Below are positions 9,001 through 14,905 of a stretch of 35,855 bases of DNA, piece by piece (the first letter of the stretch is position 1; each line of letters opens with the position of its first letter). The notes under the pieces are model-generated. The model was not told the origin of the DNA. It did not search any database and saw only the letters and a list, made by a program, of their open reading frames with translations. The position numbers were made by a program, and so were the translations under genes. The stretch is from an uncultured Agathobaculum sp. (GTDB lineage: Bacteria > Bacillota > Clostridia > Oscillospirales > Butyricicoccaceae): positions 1 through 35,855 of the forward strand of contig NZ_CALWUQ010000016.1 in NCBI RefSeq assembly GCF_944384695.1, given 5' to 3'.

Positions 9001-10150
9001 TAATGGCCTGCTCCAATTCCTGAGACTGTTCTTCCAGATTATCGGTGAGCAAGCGTGTGCCGAGATTGGTCGTCAGGGTCTGTGCTACCGACTCACGGAG
9101 CATCTGCAACGCCGGTTCGCGGGTCTGGTAGGCGTCCAGTGCGCGCTCCAGAGCGGGCAGATTGCGCTCCAGCGCTTCATGCAGCCGTTCTACCGAAGCG
9201 GCAAATTGCTGCCACGGTTGCTGCATGTTTTCCGGACCGAGCACCTGCTCGGCTAACTCGGCATAAGGGCCGAGCAGCCATTTTTGCGGGATGCTGCCAT
9301 CAGCAGAAGCACCCGTGCGCAGATATGCCTGCTTGGCAAGCAGGTTTTCGGGGCGTTCCCTGTTTTGTTGTTCGGCTTGGCTTTGCTTGGCCACGTACTG
9401 GTCCCATTGCTGCTGGAAGGCCTGACTGCAGCATAGTTTGCTTGCTGCCATACCGGAGGAGGACGCGACGCCGTACAGTTTGGCAAAAACCGCCTGATTG
9501 ACCTGTTCGGGCGGCAGCTGCTCGACCATATGCTCAAGCGCGACGGAGACACAGTGATACAGCAGTACAAAACGGCTTTGTACGTCAAGCCCCGCCATTT
9601 CGTCCAGATAGCGGTGACTGGGTGCGGTGGCACCTAAGTTAAGCGACTGGTAGACTTTCACCAAGTCGGATAACTGTGTTTCGTCCATGGTGGAGGGGGT
9701 GTAGCTCTGCAGCTGTGTTAGCAGATGGGACAGCGTGGTAAATGCAGGCGTTTGCTCCTGTGTGGTCAGTTGGTCCAGCGACAGGGGGTCGCCTACTGTC
9801 TGCGTCAATGTCTGTGCGTAAACCTGTGTGGAGGCATCCTCTTCGACGGCTTTGAGCGCTTGCAGCATGCTGTCCTGCATCTGTTGGCCGGGCTGATAAA
9901 AGGCCTGTGCCGCCTGCGGAGATAGCGCTGCGTCAAGCGCCTTTTGCTTGGCCTGTAACTTCCGGCGTTCGTTCTTGCTCAGTTTTTTGATATTCCGCTG
10001 CGCCTCTTGCAGTTCCACCCCGGTGGTGGCGCGCAGATGCGCTGCCATTTGTGGAGAAACGGGAGCGAACTGCTGCATTTCCTGCTGGACAGTCTGTGTG
10101 GTTTCGATGTGCTGTTGCTGCTGTCGGTTCACCTGAAGTGTTTTACCCAT
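3065..10150 (-). CDS. Giant (2361 aa) repeat-containing protein of unknown function
   Basis: One intact frame of 2361 codons, about 265 kDa, Gln-, Leu- and Glu-rich and mostly predicted helical. There is no signal peptide, so it is probably cytoplasmic unless exported by a leaderless route. The first 130 residues are Gln-rich (MGKTLQVNRQQQQHIE) with a basic helix KNERRKLQAKQKAL. Between about residues 1516 and 1992 there are three degenerate repeats: each opens with a pattern like L..(D/S)..QR.LF...L..R.(I/V)LD and closes with (V/F)DW.L...A...L. A flexible Ala/Pro/Glu linker (near 2190) precedes a hydrophobic, Gly-rich C-terminal domain. The start overlaps the stop of the upstream GNAT gene by 8 bases; AAAGGA lies 11 bases before it. 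I recognise no family. A structural scaffold, a phage-defence protein and a secretion-system cargo are all possible and none is shown. Confidence 0.85.
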   Translation of the reverse strand: MGKTLQVNRQQQQHIETTQTVQQEMQQFAPVSPQMAAHLRATTGVELQEAQRNIKKLSKNERRKLQAKQKALDAALSPQAAQAFYQPGQQMQDSMLQALKAVEEDASTQVYAQTLTQTVGDPLSLDQLTTQEQTPAFTTLSHLLTQLQSYTPSTMDETQLSDLVKVYQSLNLGATAPSHRYLDEMAGLDVQSRFVLLYHCVSVALEHMVEQLPPEQVNQAVFAKLYGVASSSGMAASKLCCSQAFQQQWDQYVAKQSQAEQQNRERPENLLAKQAYLRTGASADGSIPQKWLLGPYAELAEQVLGPENMQQPWQQFAASVERLHEALERNLPALERALDAYQTREPALQMLRESVAQTLTTNLGTRLLTDNLEEQSQELEQAITAALESQTEHIKLYHDRLEVLRNHPKLKLLQGAMDSWLIQNILHTPSDDALFQQQVAHLSQQAEENLADVQKILEDSLSTASREIVMNKLLEKESYLLLTGSPGAISATVYQYLRNLQASVPEAASVEAVFRVAMRQAGLENRWGKLADRRVVQAQADTLDKMKAALAGLKNRIDNNLNLLDAQQAELAMCPAAWRELDAWAMEQLDQEADAFQTALDNKLKTLERGAPETHVDRAHALYGAKGDFLQPTQHTQKGIIRQQLEGEALCRWSGFGGMYDSYSEQILQALDQLLSQQTFGPVRSLHDLDNLPRSESAALILQWRNTLAQVAEPWSKLSFPQTRQILIRMLPGILKGDTTAENFSQTAEQIQNRLIQETTSVELRFLTQVGQENAEMGQVQYRYLDAHRGGHFFTKGNRPGRRIERFQQAGQLLDELRKDSLDSKALHLIRQQVYHHDLVEPSSRDPLRVYWDRITKAACEHEMLVSGYEDAILSTSDMARSLTHDGRDAYQKKLRTMDRRIQAHRNELAQKLQAANLPAEQVQQLTDNFRQMIVRLDEQEQEENLTRFGVASWADTMKKLDALLAKPEQLTQAQALSQAIDARIHELRTAGDGVLLPIVDRLMQQPDVWTTLSTGSNVDMEQLTQTLLAQYEAPLRHLKERYFNDPFLIGQIVEECWQKLSTLKPNDWPWEQEFYTLYGQITEHKAGQPSIDDNLHKILTAKKGIRKAMAPYLYDLIQEVSSSFLLHSDKTIDQFLTDHSEPLLTNMEALNTFLSSHPHEPRMKEGFRQYLRTKLFYTPADQFAGDLDRLFRQYQQLDADETDNVQRSKQIMSQRASVMTQIEQRKAAGRQADTDAARLQELSGIPSPILAMTDIKNPLTSSIQSATKRIKTQYPTASPFVQGCLIERAIARDDAAALDALNTELTTLMTALCEQGVTGENLEESEAEAFTTYLLTHRNGALNQDLPNQLSTFRNARSLITAVTALEIENPALDAERQQVVDGLAAGLYTMPPEEFQSMAEKRLSYLRAVIQMESVWTELLAPYEEKERQSLYMGLRDYFHADLLEGTAQLDIQSIREQAQTLLKDELSRQYLIDSSSLLGNISYDGLTSSEVTPCTMVDRKGFEAYLAEHADKSLLNEYNALDINQRQIFALTLTAPGKFGLALPSNQLLQSEQANRSRQVFIQNALQTYVETGEFSAPINYTIALNRLKSSNGVFGPVTFRQALDFTLLCISRRQENQPLALDRLTDSYESRTEARRVRTSNIPEPIQPESLTTFRDLSDVLQKQGGESHTALMDKLEALSPMHQNLLVWILQDRTVLDYTQRVSLWAVGGGAVRGVVNEEKRLDMLTSYADSSQCPQFTAESLARALDTLYSYQLRDDVDLNHRLRREDFVDLNRKSPVDWALLNHAMDFLQEMEREQTRLTAVKNAKDNVMVSSNEMVKAQYAKQSSLPKTFDTPEHVDEFLREQAEHDGQQAVYAGWLNLDESQRTLFIKALGQRDILDVSKQDALFSRFGIQGRDYVNPRARFSLIDEHLHHAQGTKGLQLKAEDCRNAILTALSFQVDDSIDFTDRRIHVNATDTLSQRKTAVDWKLVSRALQLVYRTTNERNIFLEDRELYVSEGDLSLTGAFHFDGGFLRQNLHNSGNRFTRFMGRRVRARIEEQIPGPAKRLALMLLPTKVSNRINRVLGAEESGGLSFDKVRVGAESFTNTVKDFHKNYKDKVSSVIGEKASTVLGEKLETASSHLGYLNAGISVGKNLSKIGDLNDAQEEAERAKHQEQAAPAATAPQTEEQKARSDRARNRNQHLQKQGASKAESRQIDEIVQTMSSVVGGLIGDAVGDESGLIAKVVEEAGELVNFLRNWFQDKKSVQQYYAHRDEGAQLRETLEKAGLTVSPKMDDLSLIRQARGFEDTTEMASFVGLNIVRSLLFCAGPYNPQGSTRILALATLTVLGQTQAIGQYDSETAQGVYDALMGGQYR

Positions 10151-11009
10151 GGTTCGTGCCGTCCTTTCTGTAAAATCCCTGCTGGAGCTGTCCCTGACAG
10201 AGCAGGGTGCGTTCGCCGCGCTGTTGCAGCAGGCGGTGGGCGAGACGGTCGGCGGACTCCTCCACGCAGTCGAACGAAAGCTCGGTCAGGCCGTTATCCA
10301 GCATGGCCTGTGCGGTGCAGCGCACAAGCGCAAGCCCGCCGGTCACGCAGCCTCCCCGGATGCTGAACAAATTCAGATAGAAAACGCTGGGCGCGGTGTT
10401 CTGCACCAGAGTCAGGCCGGCGGGACGGTCATGGATGAACAGGACATGGCTGGTCTCCGGATCGGCAGCGGCGTAGTCTGCCCGGCTGGCCTGATAATTG
10501 CCCTCCTGTTCATACTGCGCGCGGATTTCATTCCGCTGCGCCGTAGAAAGGGCGGACAGGGAAAGGATGCTGCCGCGCCAGTCAACATTGGCGCTGGGGG
10601 ACAAAAAAGGCGCGGATTCCAGCTCTTCCCGGGTCAAATGAAAGCGCTGCACCGCAAGGGCCTTGCTTAAAAAGCCCTCTCGGGATAGTATCAGCTCCAT
10701 TGCCGGCGCCCAATCGGCATCAAATGGATAGCTGATGGTGATGTTGGAAATAGGGCGGCGCATCTTTTCAAAAATGCGCACACATGCCTGATGAAGAAGC
10801 GCTTGGCCCACGCCACGCCGACGATAGTCCGGCGCTACCCAGAACCAGCAGATGCTGGCGCGGGTCCCCATGATATTCAGGGCAATCACGCCGCAGCCGA
10901 CGTCATCCCAGCTGGCGCCCAGCACAGCGGTGGAACGCGGGGAAAAGCCGTCCGGCAGCAGGGGGGAAAAGGCGGGGAGAAGCTCCTCGGTAACAGAAAA
11001 AATCTGCAT
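10143..11009 (-). CDS. GNAT family N-acetyltransferase (two GNAT halves)
   Basis: 288 residues. The N-terminal half has the acetyl-CoA binding motif A in WFWVAPDYRRRGVGQALL (near residues 55-72). The C-terminal half, after a central hydrophilic stretch, has weaker GNAT features (YLNLFSIRGG, then ALVRCTAQAMLDNGL), suggesting a tandem or degenerate double GNAT. The start is MQIFSVTEE at 11009, preceded by GGAGGT with 5-base spacing; the upstream in-frame extension has no ribosome binding site. The gene overlaps the start of the giant gene by 8 bases, so the two are translationally coupled. The acceptor could be the giant protein itself, which is inference from linkage only. Confidence 0.8.
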   Translation of the reverse strand: MQIFSVTEELLPAFSPLLPDGFSPRSTAVLGASWDDVGCGVIALNIMGTRASICWFWVAPDYRRRGVGQALLHQACVRIFEKMRRPISNITISYPFDADWAPAMELILSREGFLSKALAVQRFHLTREELESAPFLSPSANVDWRGSILSLSALSTAQRNEIRAQYEQEGNYQASRADYAAADPETSHVLFIHDRPAGLTLVQNTAPSVFYLNLFSIRGGCVTGGLALVRCTAQAMLDNGLTELSFDCVEESADRLAHRLLQQRGERTLLCQGQLQQGFYRKDGTNHG

Positions 11010-11109
11010 AAATGACCTCCGTGGGAAATTGAGAAAACTCTTGCATACGCGGGCGGATGCGGCGTGCCGCAGACTGCGGGCGTATGTCAAAACAAAACAT
11101 AAAATACTA

Positions 11110-11119
11110 ATTATAGCAT
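11110..11119 (-). promoter_or_regulatory. Extended -10 promoter for the GNAT-giant operon
   Basis: Read leftward, TGCTATAAT is a perfect extended -10 element about 100 bases before the GNAT start. No good -35 sits at the right distance (TTGAAC is 22 bases away). Confidence 0.5.
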
Positions 11120-11232
11120 AACATGGCGAAAAAAACGGTTCAACTGTTTTCGTGGATTTTGGGGGAATCAGGGCTGGGAGAAAGGCGGGGCATTCCGGAT
11201 TGCCGGTTTGTGTGCAAAAGCATGAGAAAAGG

Positions 11233-11266
11233 ATGCGCCGGCACATAAGTGCGGACACCGGCGCAT
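11233..11266. repeat. Inverted repeat in the divergent intergenic region
   Basis: A perfect 9-bp stem ATGCGCCGG/CCGGCGCAT with a 16-base loop lies between the leftward GNAT operon and the rightward gene at 11300. Read leftward it is followed by CCTTTTCTC, so it could terminate leftward transcripts, but no leftward gene ends here. The rest of 11010-11299 holds only the GNAT promoter and ribosome binding site. Confidence 0.5.
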
Positions 11267-11299
11267 AGAATGGGCGTGTAGGAAGGGGGCGGCACAGGG

Positions 11300-11863
11300 A
11301 TGCAGGAAGAAAAAAGCCCTGTCTATACCATTATTTTGGGCGTGTGTATGCTGCTGTGTCTGCTGATGATAGGCAGGATGCTGCTCGGCCATCCGGAGCA
11401 AGAGGTTTCACCGGAAGTGGGCCATCCGACTTTACCGGAGCAGGAGGAGACTGGAATGCAATTGCGGGAATCGTATTTGTGTGGGTTGATTGAGCAGGCA
11501 TTGCCGATACCGGTGCGCGAAATCACGGCGCAGATAGGCGCGGATGAAACGATTTCCGTTGTGGTATTGGTGCGCAGACAGGATTTGCAGGAAAGCGGAC
11601 TGGTGCCGGGCGGACTGCGTACCGCGCTGCTGTTCCTGCCGGAGGAATGTCGCATGTACGGTGCGTGGACGGCTTCTGTGGCGGAAGGGAAGGTTGCGCT
11701 GCAATGTGAAAGCGCGGAAATCGGCGGGGTGGCGGTACCGGCAGAGCTGGTCACAGAGCTGACCGAGCAGGTTGCCGCTGCTATCAACGAATATTTGGAA
11801 AAAGCAGGCATGACGCCACAAAAACTGGAATGGACGGACGGTGCACTACAGTTGACGGCATAA
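11300..11863 (+). CDS. Membrane-anchored protein of unknown function
   Basis: 187 residues. One N-terminal transmembrane helix (about residues 9-29, YTIILGVCMLLCLLMIGRMLL) is followed by an acidic linker and an extracytoplasmic domain of about 140 residues with the pattern ISVVVLVRRQDL and a final helix VAAAINEYLEKAG. The layout (anchor plus a lipid- or sugar-binding-like alpha/beta domain) recalls YpmS/DUF2140-type proteins, but I cannot confirm membership. GGAAGGGGG lies upstream with a somewhat long spacing. It converges on the NlpC/P60 gene across a shared hairpin, and a cell-envelope role fits that neighbourhood. Confidence 0.7.
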   Translation: MQEEKSPVYTIILGVCMLLCLLMIGRMLLGHPEQEVSPEVGHPTLPEQEETGMQLRESYLCGLIEQALPIPVREITAQIGADETISVVVLVRRQDLQESGLVPGGLRTALLFLPEECRMYGAWTASVAEGKVALQCESAEIGGVAVPAELVTELTEQVAAAINEYLEKAGMTPQKLEWTDGALQLTA

Positions 11864-11898
11864 AAACCGCGCATCTGCCTGTTTGTCCGCACAGCAAA

Positions 11899-11930
11899 AA
11901 ACGGCATGACCCAAAAGGGTCATGCCGTTT
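11899..11930. terminator. Bidirectional terminator between convergent genes
   Basis: A perfect 14-bp stem AAACGGCATGACCC/GGGTCATGCCGTTT with an AAAA loop. Read leftward it ends in TTTTTTGCT, a good U-tract for the NlpC/P60 gene; rightward the tract is short (TTTC). Confidence 0.85.
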
Positions 11931-11981
11931 CAAAGCATATTCTTGCTATGGATGAGACGCAGCTATAAAAGTGGTTGTCCC

Positions 11982-12926
11982 TTAATCAAAAATAACGCGG
12001 CCGCCGCCCTGAAAGCGACTCAGATAGCTGCCGGAAAGCGGCTCATACTTGACCACTTCGCCGGTGTGCGGAGAGTGGATAAACGTATCGTCACCGACAT
12101 AGATGCCTACGTGGCTGATGGAAGAGGGGCTGCTGCCAAAGAAGACAAGGTCGCCAGGCTCAAGGTCTTCGAGTGCTACGCGCGTGGTCGCATCAAACTG
12201 GGACTGCGCAACACGCGGGATGGTACCAACCGTGTTGGCAAATACGTAAGAGGTGAAACCGGAGCAGTCAAAGCCGCTCGGCGTGCTGCCGCCGTAAACA
12301 TACGGGGTTCCGAGGAACTGTGCAGCATATTCCAGCACTTCCGCGCGCTTTTCACTGGTGCCGGTGTAGGAAACCGCGTTGGTGGAAGGCACGATGGTTT
12401 CGGTGCTGTCTGTGCTGTTGGAAGCGGAGCTGTCCGCAGTGGTGGTGCTTTGCGTACCGGAGAAGCTAATATAATCCGGATGGACATAGCCGGTCTTGCC
12501 GTTATATGTAACCTTGTACCAATTGCTCTCGACACCGGTCACGTTGACGGCCGTGCCGTTTTTCAGGGATGCAAGCACGCTGGACGAGGTGCTCGGCTGC
12601 GAGCGGAAGTTGACCGTGGTATCGCAGACGATTTTTGCCGTGCCGAGCGAAAAATCCGTGACAGTGGTGCCGACCAGATATTCGCCGCTGACATAGCCTT
12701 CCTTGCCGTTGGCAACGACCTTATACCAGCTGCTGCTGTTGTTCAGAACGGCAACAACGGTGTCCTGCGACAGGGTAGCGATGACCTCGCCGCCGGGGGA
12801 CTGACGCAGATACAGCGCGTCCGCCTTTACCTTGGCCTGATACATGGCCAGAGAATTGGGGAGAAACATAGATAAGGCGAGCGCGCCGGTAACGGCGATG
12901 CGGAACAATTTCTTTGTTGATTTCAT
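11982..12926 (-). CDS. Secreted SH3b-SH3b-NlpC/P60 peptidoglycan hydrolase
   Basis: 314 residues. A signal peptide (MKSTKKLFRIAVTGALALSM) is followed by two bacterial SH3 domains (about residues 34-85, LYLRQSP...GYVSGEYL, and 98-150, VNFRSQP...GYVHPDYI). After a Ser/Thr-rich linker comes a C-terminal NlpC/P60 cysteine peptidase. Catalytic Cys is in DCSGF near residue 219, His in SHVGIYVG near 270, and the third polar residue is in HSPHTG near 283. Such enzymes cut the D-Glu/diamino-acid bond in stem peptides and act in cell separation or wall turnover. The start is ATG 12926 with GGAGG 7 bases upstream; the in-frame start 7 codons earlier overlaps that site. Confidence 0.93.
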   Translation of the reverse strand: MKSTKKLFRIAVTGALALSMFLPNSLAMYQAKVKADALYLRQSPGGEVIATLSQDTVVAVLNNSSSWYKVVANGKEGYVSGEYLVGTTVTDFSLGTAKIVCDTTVNFRSQPSTSSSVLASLKNGTAVNVTGVESNWYKVTYNGKTGYVHPDYISFSGTQSTTTADSSASNSTDSTETIVPSTNAVSYTGTSEKRAEVLEYAAQFLGTPYVYGGSTPSGFDCSGFTSYVFANTVGTIPRVAQSQFDATTRVALEDLEPGDLVFFGSSPSSISHVGIYVGDDTFIHSPHTGEVVKYEPLSGSYLSRFQGGGRVIFD

Positions 12927-12960
12927 GGATAAGCCTCCGTTTGTCAAAGCGAACTGTGGT

Positions 12961-13260
12961 TTACTTGTTGTGCAGTGCGCGGCCCAGCCAGATGGAGGCG
13001 ATGTCCATGGCGGCCCACAGGCTGTTTTTCTCAGTCTTTTTCACGATGCGATCCTTGGTTCGCACATTGGGATTGGTTTGCTGCAATTGAACGGAAACGC
13101 GCTTGGCGACCGGCAGGCCCTTGACTTCGCCGGCATCCAGAATCTGCATCATAATAATGTGGGAATCGCTCATCGAACCATAATAAATGATGTTTTCTTT
13201 GCGCATCAGCGGGTGACCTTTATATTCCAGAAGTTCTTTCTTCTTGGCGGTGGTAGGCAT
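12961..13260 (-). CDS. Conserved hypothetical protein (99 aa)
   Basis: A small basic protein (MPTTAKKKELLEYKGHPLMR, later KGLPVAKRVSVQL) with no transmembrane segment. It ends with an amphipathic helix SLWAAMDIASIWLGRAL. ATG 13260 is preferred over an upstream GTG because AAGGAG lies 8 bases before it. The gene has a near-consensus promoter and a repeated GTTACA motif in its leader, so it is probably well expressed and perhaps regulated. Read order puts it 34 bases upstream of the NlpC/P60 gene without a terminator, so the two may be co-transcribed. I do not know the family's function. Confidence 0.75.
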   Translation of the reverse strand: MPTTAKKKELLEYKGHPLMRKENIIYYGSMSDSHIIMMQILDAGEVKGLPVAKRVSVQLQQTNPNVRTKDRIVKKTEKNSLWAAMDIASIWLGRALHNK

Positions 13261-13277
13261 TTTGTGCACTCCTTATA

Positions 13278-13307
13278 GTTACAAAACGGTTACATTTGAA
13301 AGTTACA
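13278..13307. repeat. Three direct GTTACA repeats in the leader of the 99-aa gene
   Basis: GTTACA occurs at 13278-13283, 13289-13294 and 13302-13307, spaced 11 and 13 bases, close to one helical turn. The repeats lie between the leftward promoter and start codon, a plausible operator or leader element. Confidence 0.4.
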
Positions 13308-13317
13308 TTATGGAAAC

Positions 13318-13346
13318 AGTATAGCATGCCTATGGCCATTTGTCAA
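13318..13346 (-). promoter_or_regulatory. Strong sigma-A promoter for the 99-aa gene
   Basis: Read leftward, TTGACA and TATACT are separated by 17 bases, with TG one base before the -10 element. Confidence 0.8.
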
Positions 13347-13363
13347 ACGGGAATTAAAATTGG

Positions 13364-13392
13364 TTGGAAAAACCGTTATTTTGTGATACAAT
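13364..13392 (+). promoter_or_regulatory. Sigma-A promoter for mtaB
   Basis: TTGGAA (13364-13369) and TACAAT (13387-13392) are 17 bases apart, 36 bases before the mtaB start. The promoter is divergent from that of the 99-aa gene. Confidence 0.7.
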
Positions 13393-13427
13393 AGGGCAAC
13401 AAATACAACAATTTGGTAGGGGCTTTC

Positions 13428-14708
13428 ATGAAGTTTGCTTTTTTCACCTTGGGGTGCAAGGTCAATCTGTTCGAAACGCAGGCGCTTGAGCAGCTGGCGC
13501 AGGCGCGCGGACATGAAATCGTGGACAAGGATGCGGATGCGGTTGTCATCAACACCTGTACGGTCACGTCGGTGTCCGACCATAAGAATATCCGCGCGTT
13601 CCATCGGCTGCGCAAGGACAACCCACGGGCGGTGATTGCGGCCTGCGGCTGCTTTGCGCAGACCGACCCGGAGCGCGTGCGCGCAACGGGGGAAGTTGAC
13701 CTCATCTGCGGAACGGGCAACCGTGCGGAGGTGATTGCGCTGTGCGAAGCCGCCGTACAGGGTGAGGCTGCGCCATGCTGCGCATCAGAAGAGGAAAGAT
13801 ATGAAGTGCTGCCGGCCGGGGTTCCCAGAGGGCGGACGCGCGCGCTGCTGAAAATAGAGGATGGGTGCAACAACTTCTGTACCTATTGCATTATCCCATA
13901 TGCACGCGGTCGGGTGCGCTCACTGCCGCCCGCGCAAGCGGCGCAGCAAGCCGCGCGCCTGGAGCAGCAGGGCGTACACGAAATCGTGCTGACGGGCATT
14001 GAAATTGCGTCCTACGGACAGGATTTACAGCCCTCGGTTTCGCTGACGGACTTGCTGTGCGATTTGCTGCCGACGCATCCGTCGGTACGGTTTCGGCTTG
14101 GCTCGCTCGACCCGCGTGTGGTAGATGAGGGCTTTTGTGGACGCTTGGCAGCGTTACCCAATCTTGCGCGGCACTTTCATCTTTCCCTGCAAAGCGGCTG
14201 TGACAGCGTGCTGCAGCGGATGGGCCGCAAATACACAGCGGAAGAATATGCACAGGCGGTGGAGCGCATTCGCGCGGTACTGCCGGATGCGTCTATTACC
14301 ACGGATTTGATTGTAGGCTTTCCCGGAGAAACTGAGGAAGAGTTTGCGGCGACGCTGGCGTTTCTCGAGCGCTGCGCGTTTGCGGCGGTGCATGTGTTCC
14401 CGTTTTCCGTGCGGGAGGGTACACGAGCCGCCAAGCTGCCGGGGCAGCTTTGCCAGCAGGAGAAGGCGGCACGCGCGGAGCGGGCCAAAGCGGTGGCGCT
14501 GCGGCTGAGCGAAGCCTACCGCCGCGGTTTTGTGGGAAGGGAATTGACTGTGCTGCCTGAACACCGCACTGGCGGATTCTGGGCGGCGCACGGGACATAC
14601 GGTTTCCCTATATATATAGAGGAGAATGCGCGGGTGCGGAAAAACGGACCGGTTACCGTGCATCTGGAAGCATTGCACCGTGACGGGCTGCGTGGAAAAA
14701 TCCTTTAG
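13428..14708 (+). CDS. mtaB: tRNA (N6-threonylcarbamoyladenosine-37) methylthiotransferase MtaB
   Basis: 426 residues. This radical-SAM enzyme adds a methylthio group to t6A37 of ANN-decoding tRNAs. The N-terminal methylthiotransferase domain has three cluster cysteines (TLGCKVN near residue 10, NTCTV near 43, ACGCF near 76). The radical-SAM motif CNNFCTYC gives cysteines near 147, 151 and 154. A TRAM-like C-terminal domain covers roughly 360-426. The opening MKFAFFTLGCKVNLFETQ is characteristic of MtaB rather than MiaB or RimO. ATG 13428 has AGGGG upstream; an in-frame ATG 15 bases earlier is less likely. The gene is complete and is the last clear host gene before the prophage. Confidence 0.95.
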   Translation: MKFAFFTLGCKVNLFETQALEQLAQARGHEIVDKDADAVVINTCTVTSVSDHKNIRAFHRLRKDNPRAVIAACGCFAQTDPERVRATGEVDLICGTGNRAEVIALCEAAVQGEAAPCCASEEERYEVLPAGVPRGRTRALLKIEDGCNNFCTYCIIPYARGRVRSLPPAQAAQQAARLEQQGVHEIVLTGIEIASYGQDLQPSVSLTDLLCDLLPTHPSVRFRLGSLDPRVVDEGFCGRLAALPNLARHFHLSLQSGCDSVLQRMGRKYTAEEYAQAVERIRAVLPDASITTDLIVGFPGETEEEFAATLAFLERCAFAAVHVFPFSVREGTRAAKLPGQLCQQEKAARAERAKAVALRLSEAYRRGFVGRELTVLPEHRTGGFWAAHGTYGFPIYIEENARVRKNGPVTVHLEALHRDGLRGKIL

Positions 14709-14777
14709 CGCATCTGTCACCACATGAGGAGTTGCTCCATAGTATGAAGTGAAATCTTTGATAGGAGGAAATTCCTT

Positions 14778-14855
14778 ATGTGCTCTTCTAACTCTATCTT
14801 CAGCGAGAACAACTGGTGGTGGATCATTGCAAAAAGCGCGAAAGGCCAGACGTGA
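14778..14855 (+). pseudogene. Small host ORF, probably truncated by prophage insertion
   Basis: A 25-codon frame, with AGGAGG (14763-14768) 9 bases before its ATG. It begins MCSSNSIFSENNWWWII, then turns polar and stops. Small Firmicutes proteins with a Cys/Asn/Ser-rich head and a Trp-rich start of a membrane helix normally continue into a full hydrophobic stretch; here the helix breaks off after a few residues. The likely reading is that phage integration replaced the 3' part of the gene. The alternative is that it is an intact 25-residue peptide. Confidence 0.45.
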
Positions 14856-14905
14856 TGCGGCTTTTCGCGCTCTTGTTTTTTGTAATCGTACCAGAATCGT
14901 ACTGT
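14805..14905. other. Putative attL region of the prophage
   Basis: The host/phage junction should lie between the intact head of the small ORF and the integrase stop. Within it, AATCGTAC is directly repeated (14884-14891 and 14895-14902, separated by CAG), a candidate integrase binding site. The exact core cannot be fixed without attR. Confidence 0.4.
14835..14882. terminator. Hairpin terminator at the left prophage end
   Basis: AGCGCGAAA-GGCC pairs with GGC-TTTTCGCGCT. The T-run TTGTTTTTT follows rightward, and TTTTTGC follows leftward after the integrase gene. It overlaps the last codons of the small truncated ORF. Confidence 0.75.

Noticed and set aside
11922-12875. A 317-codon rightward frame over the NlpC/P60 gene
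   Set aside because: It is the reverse shadow of a gene with a signal peptide, SH3 domains and a catalytic triad.
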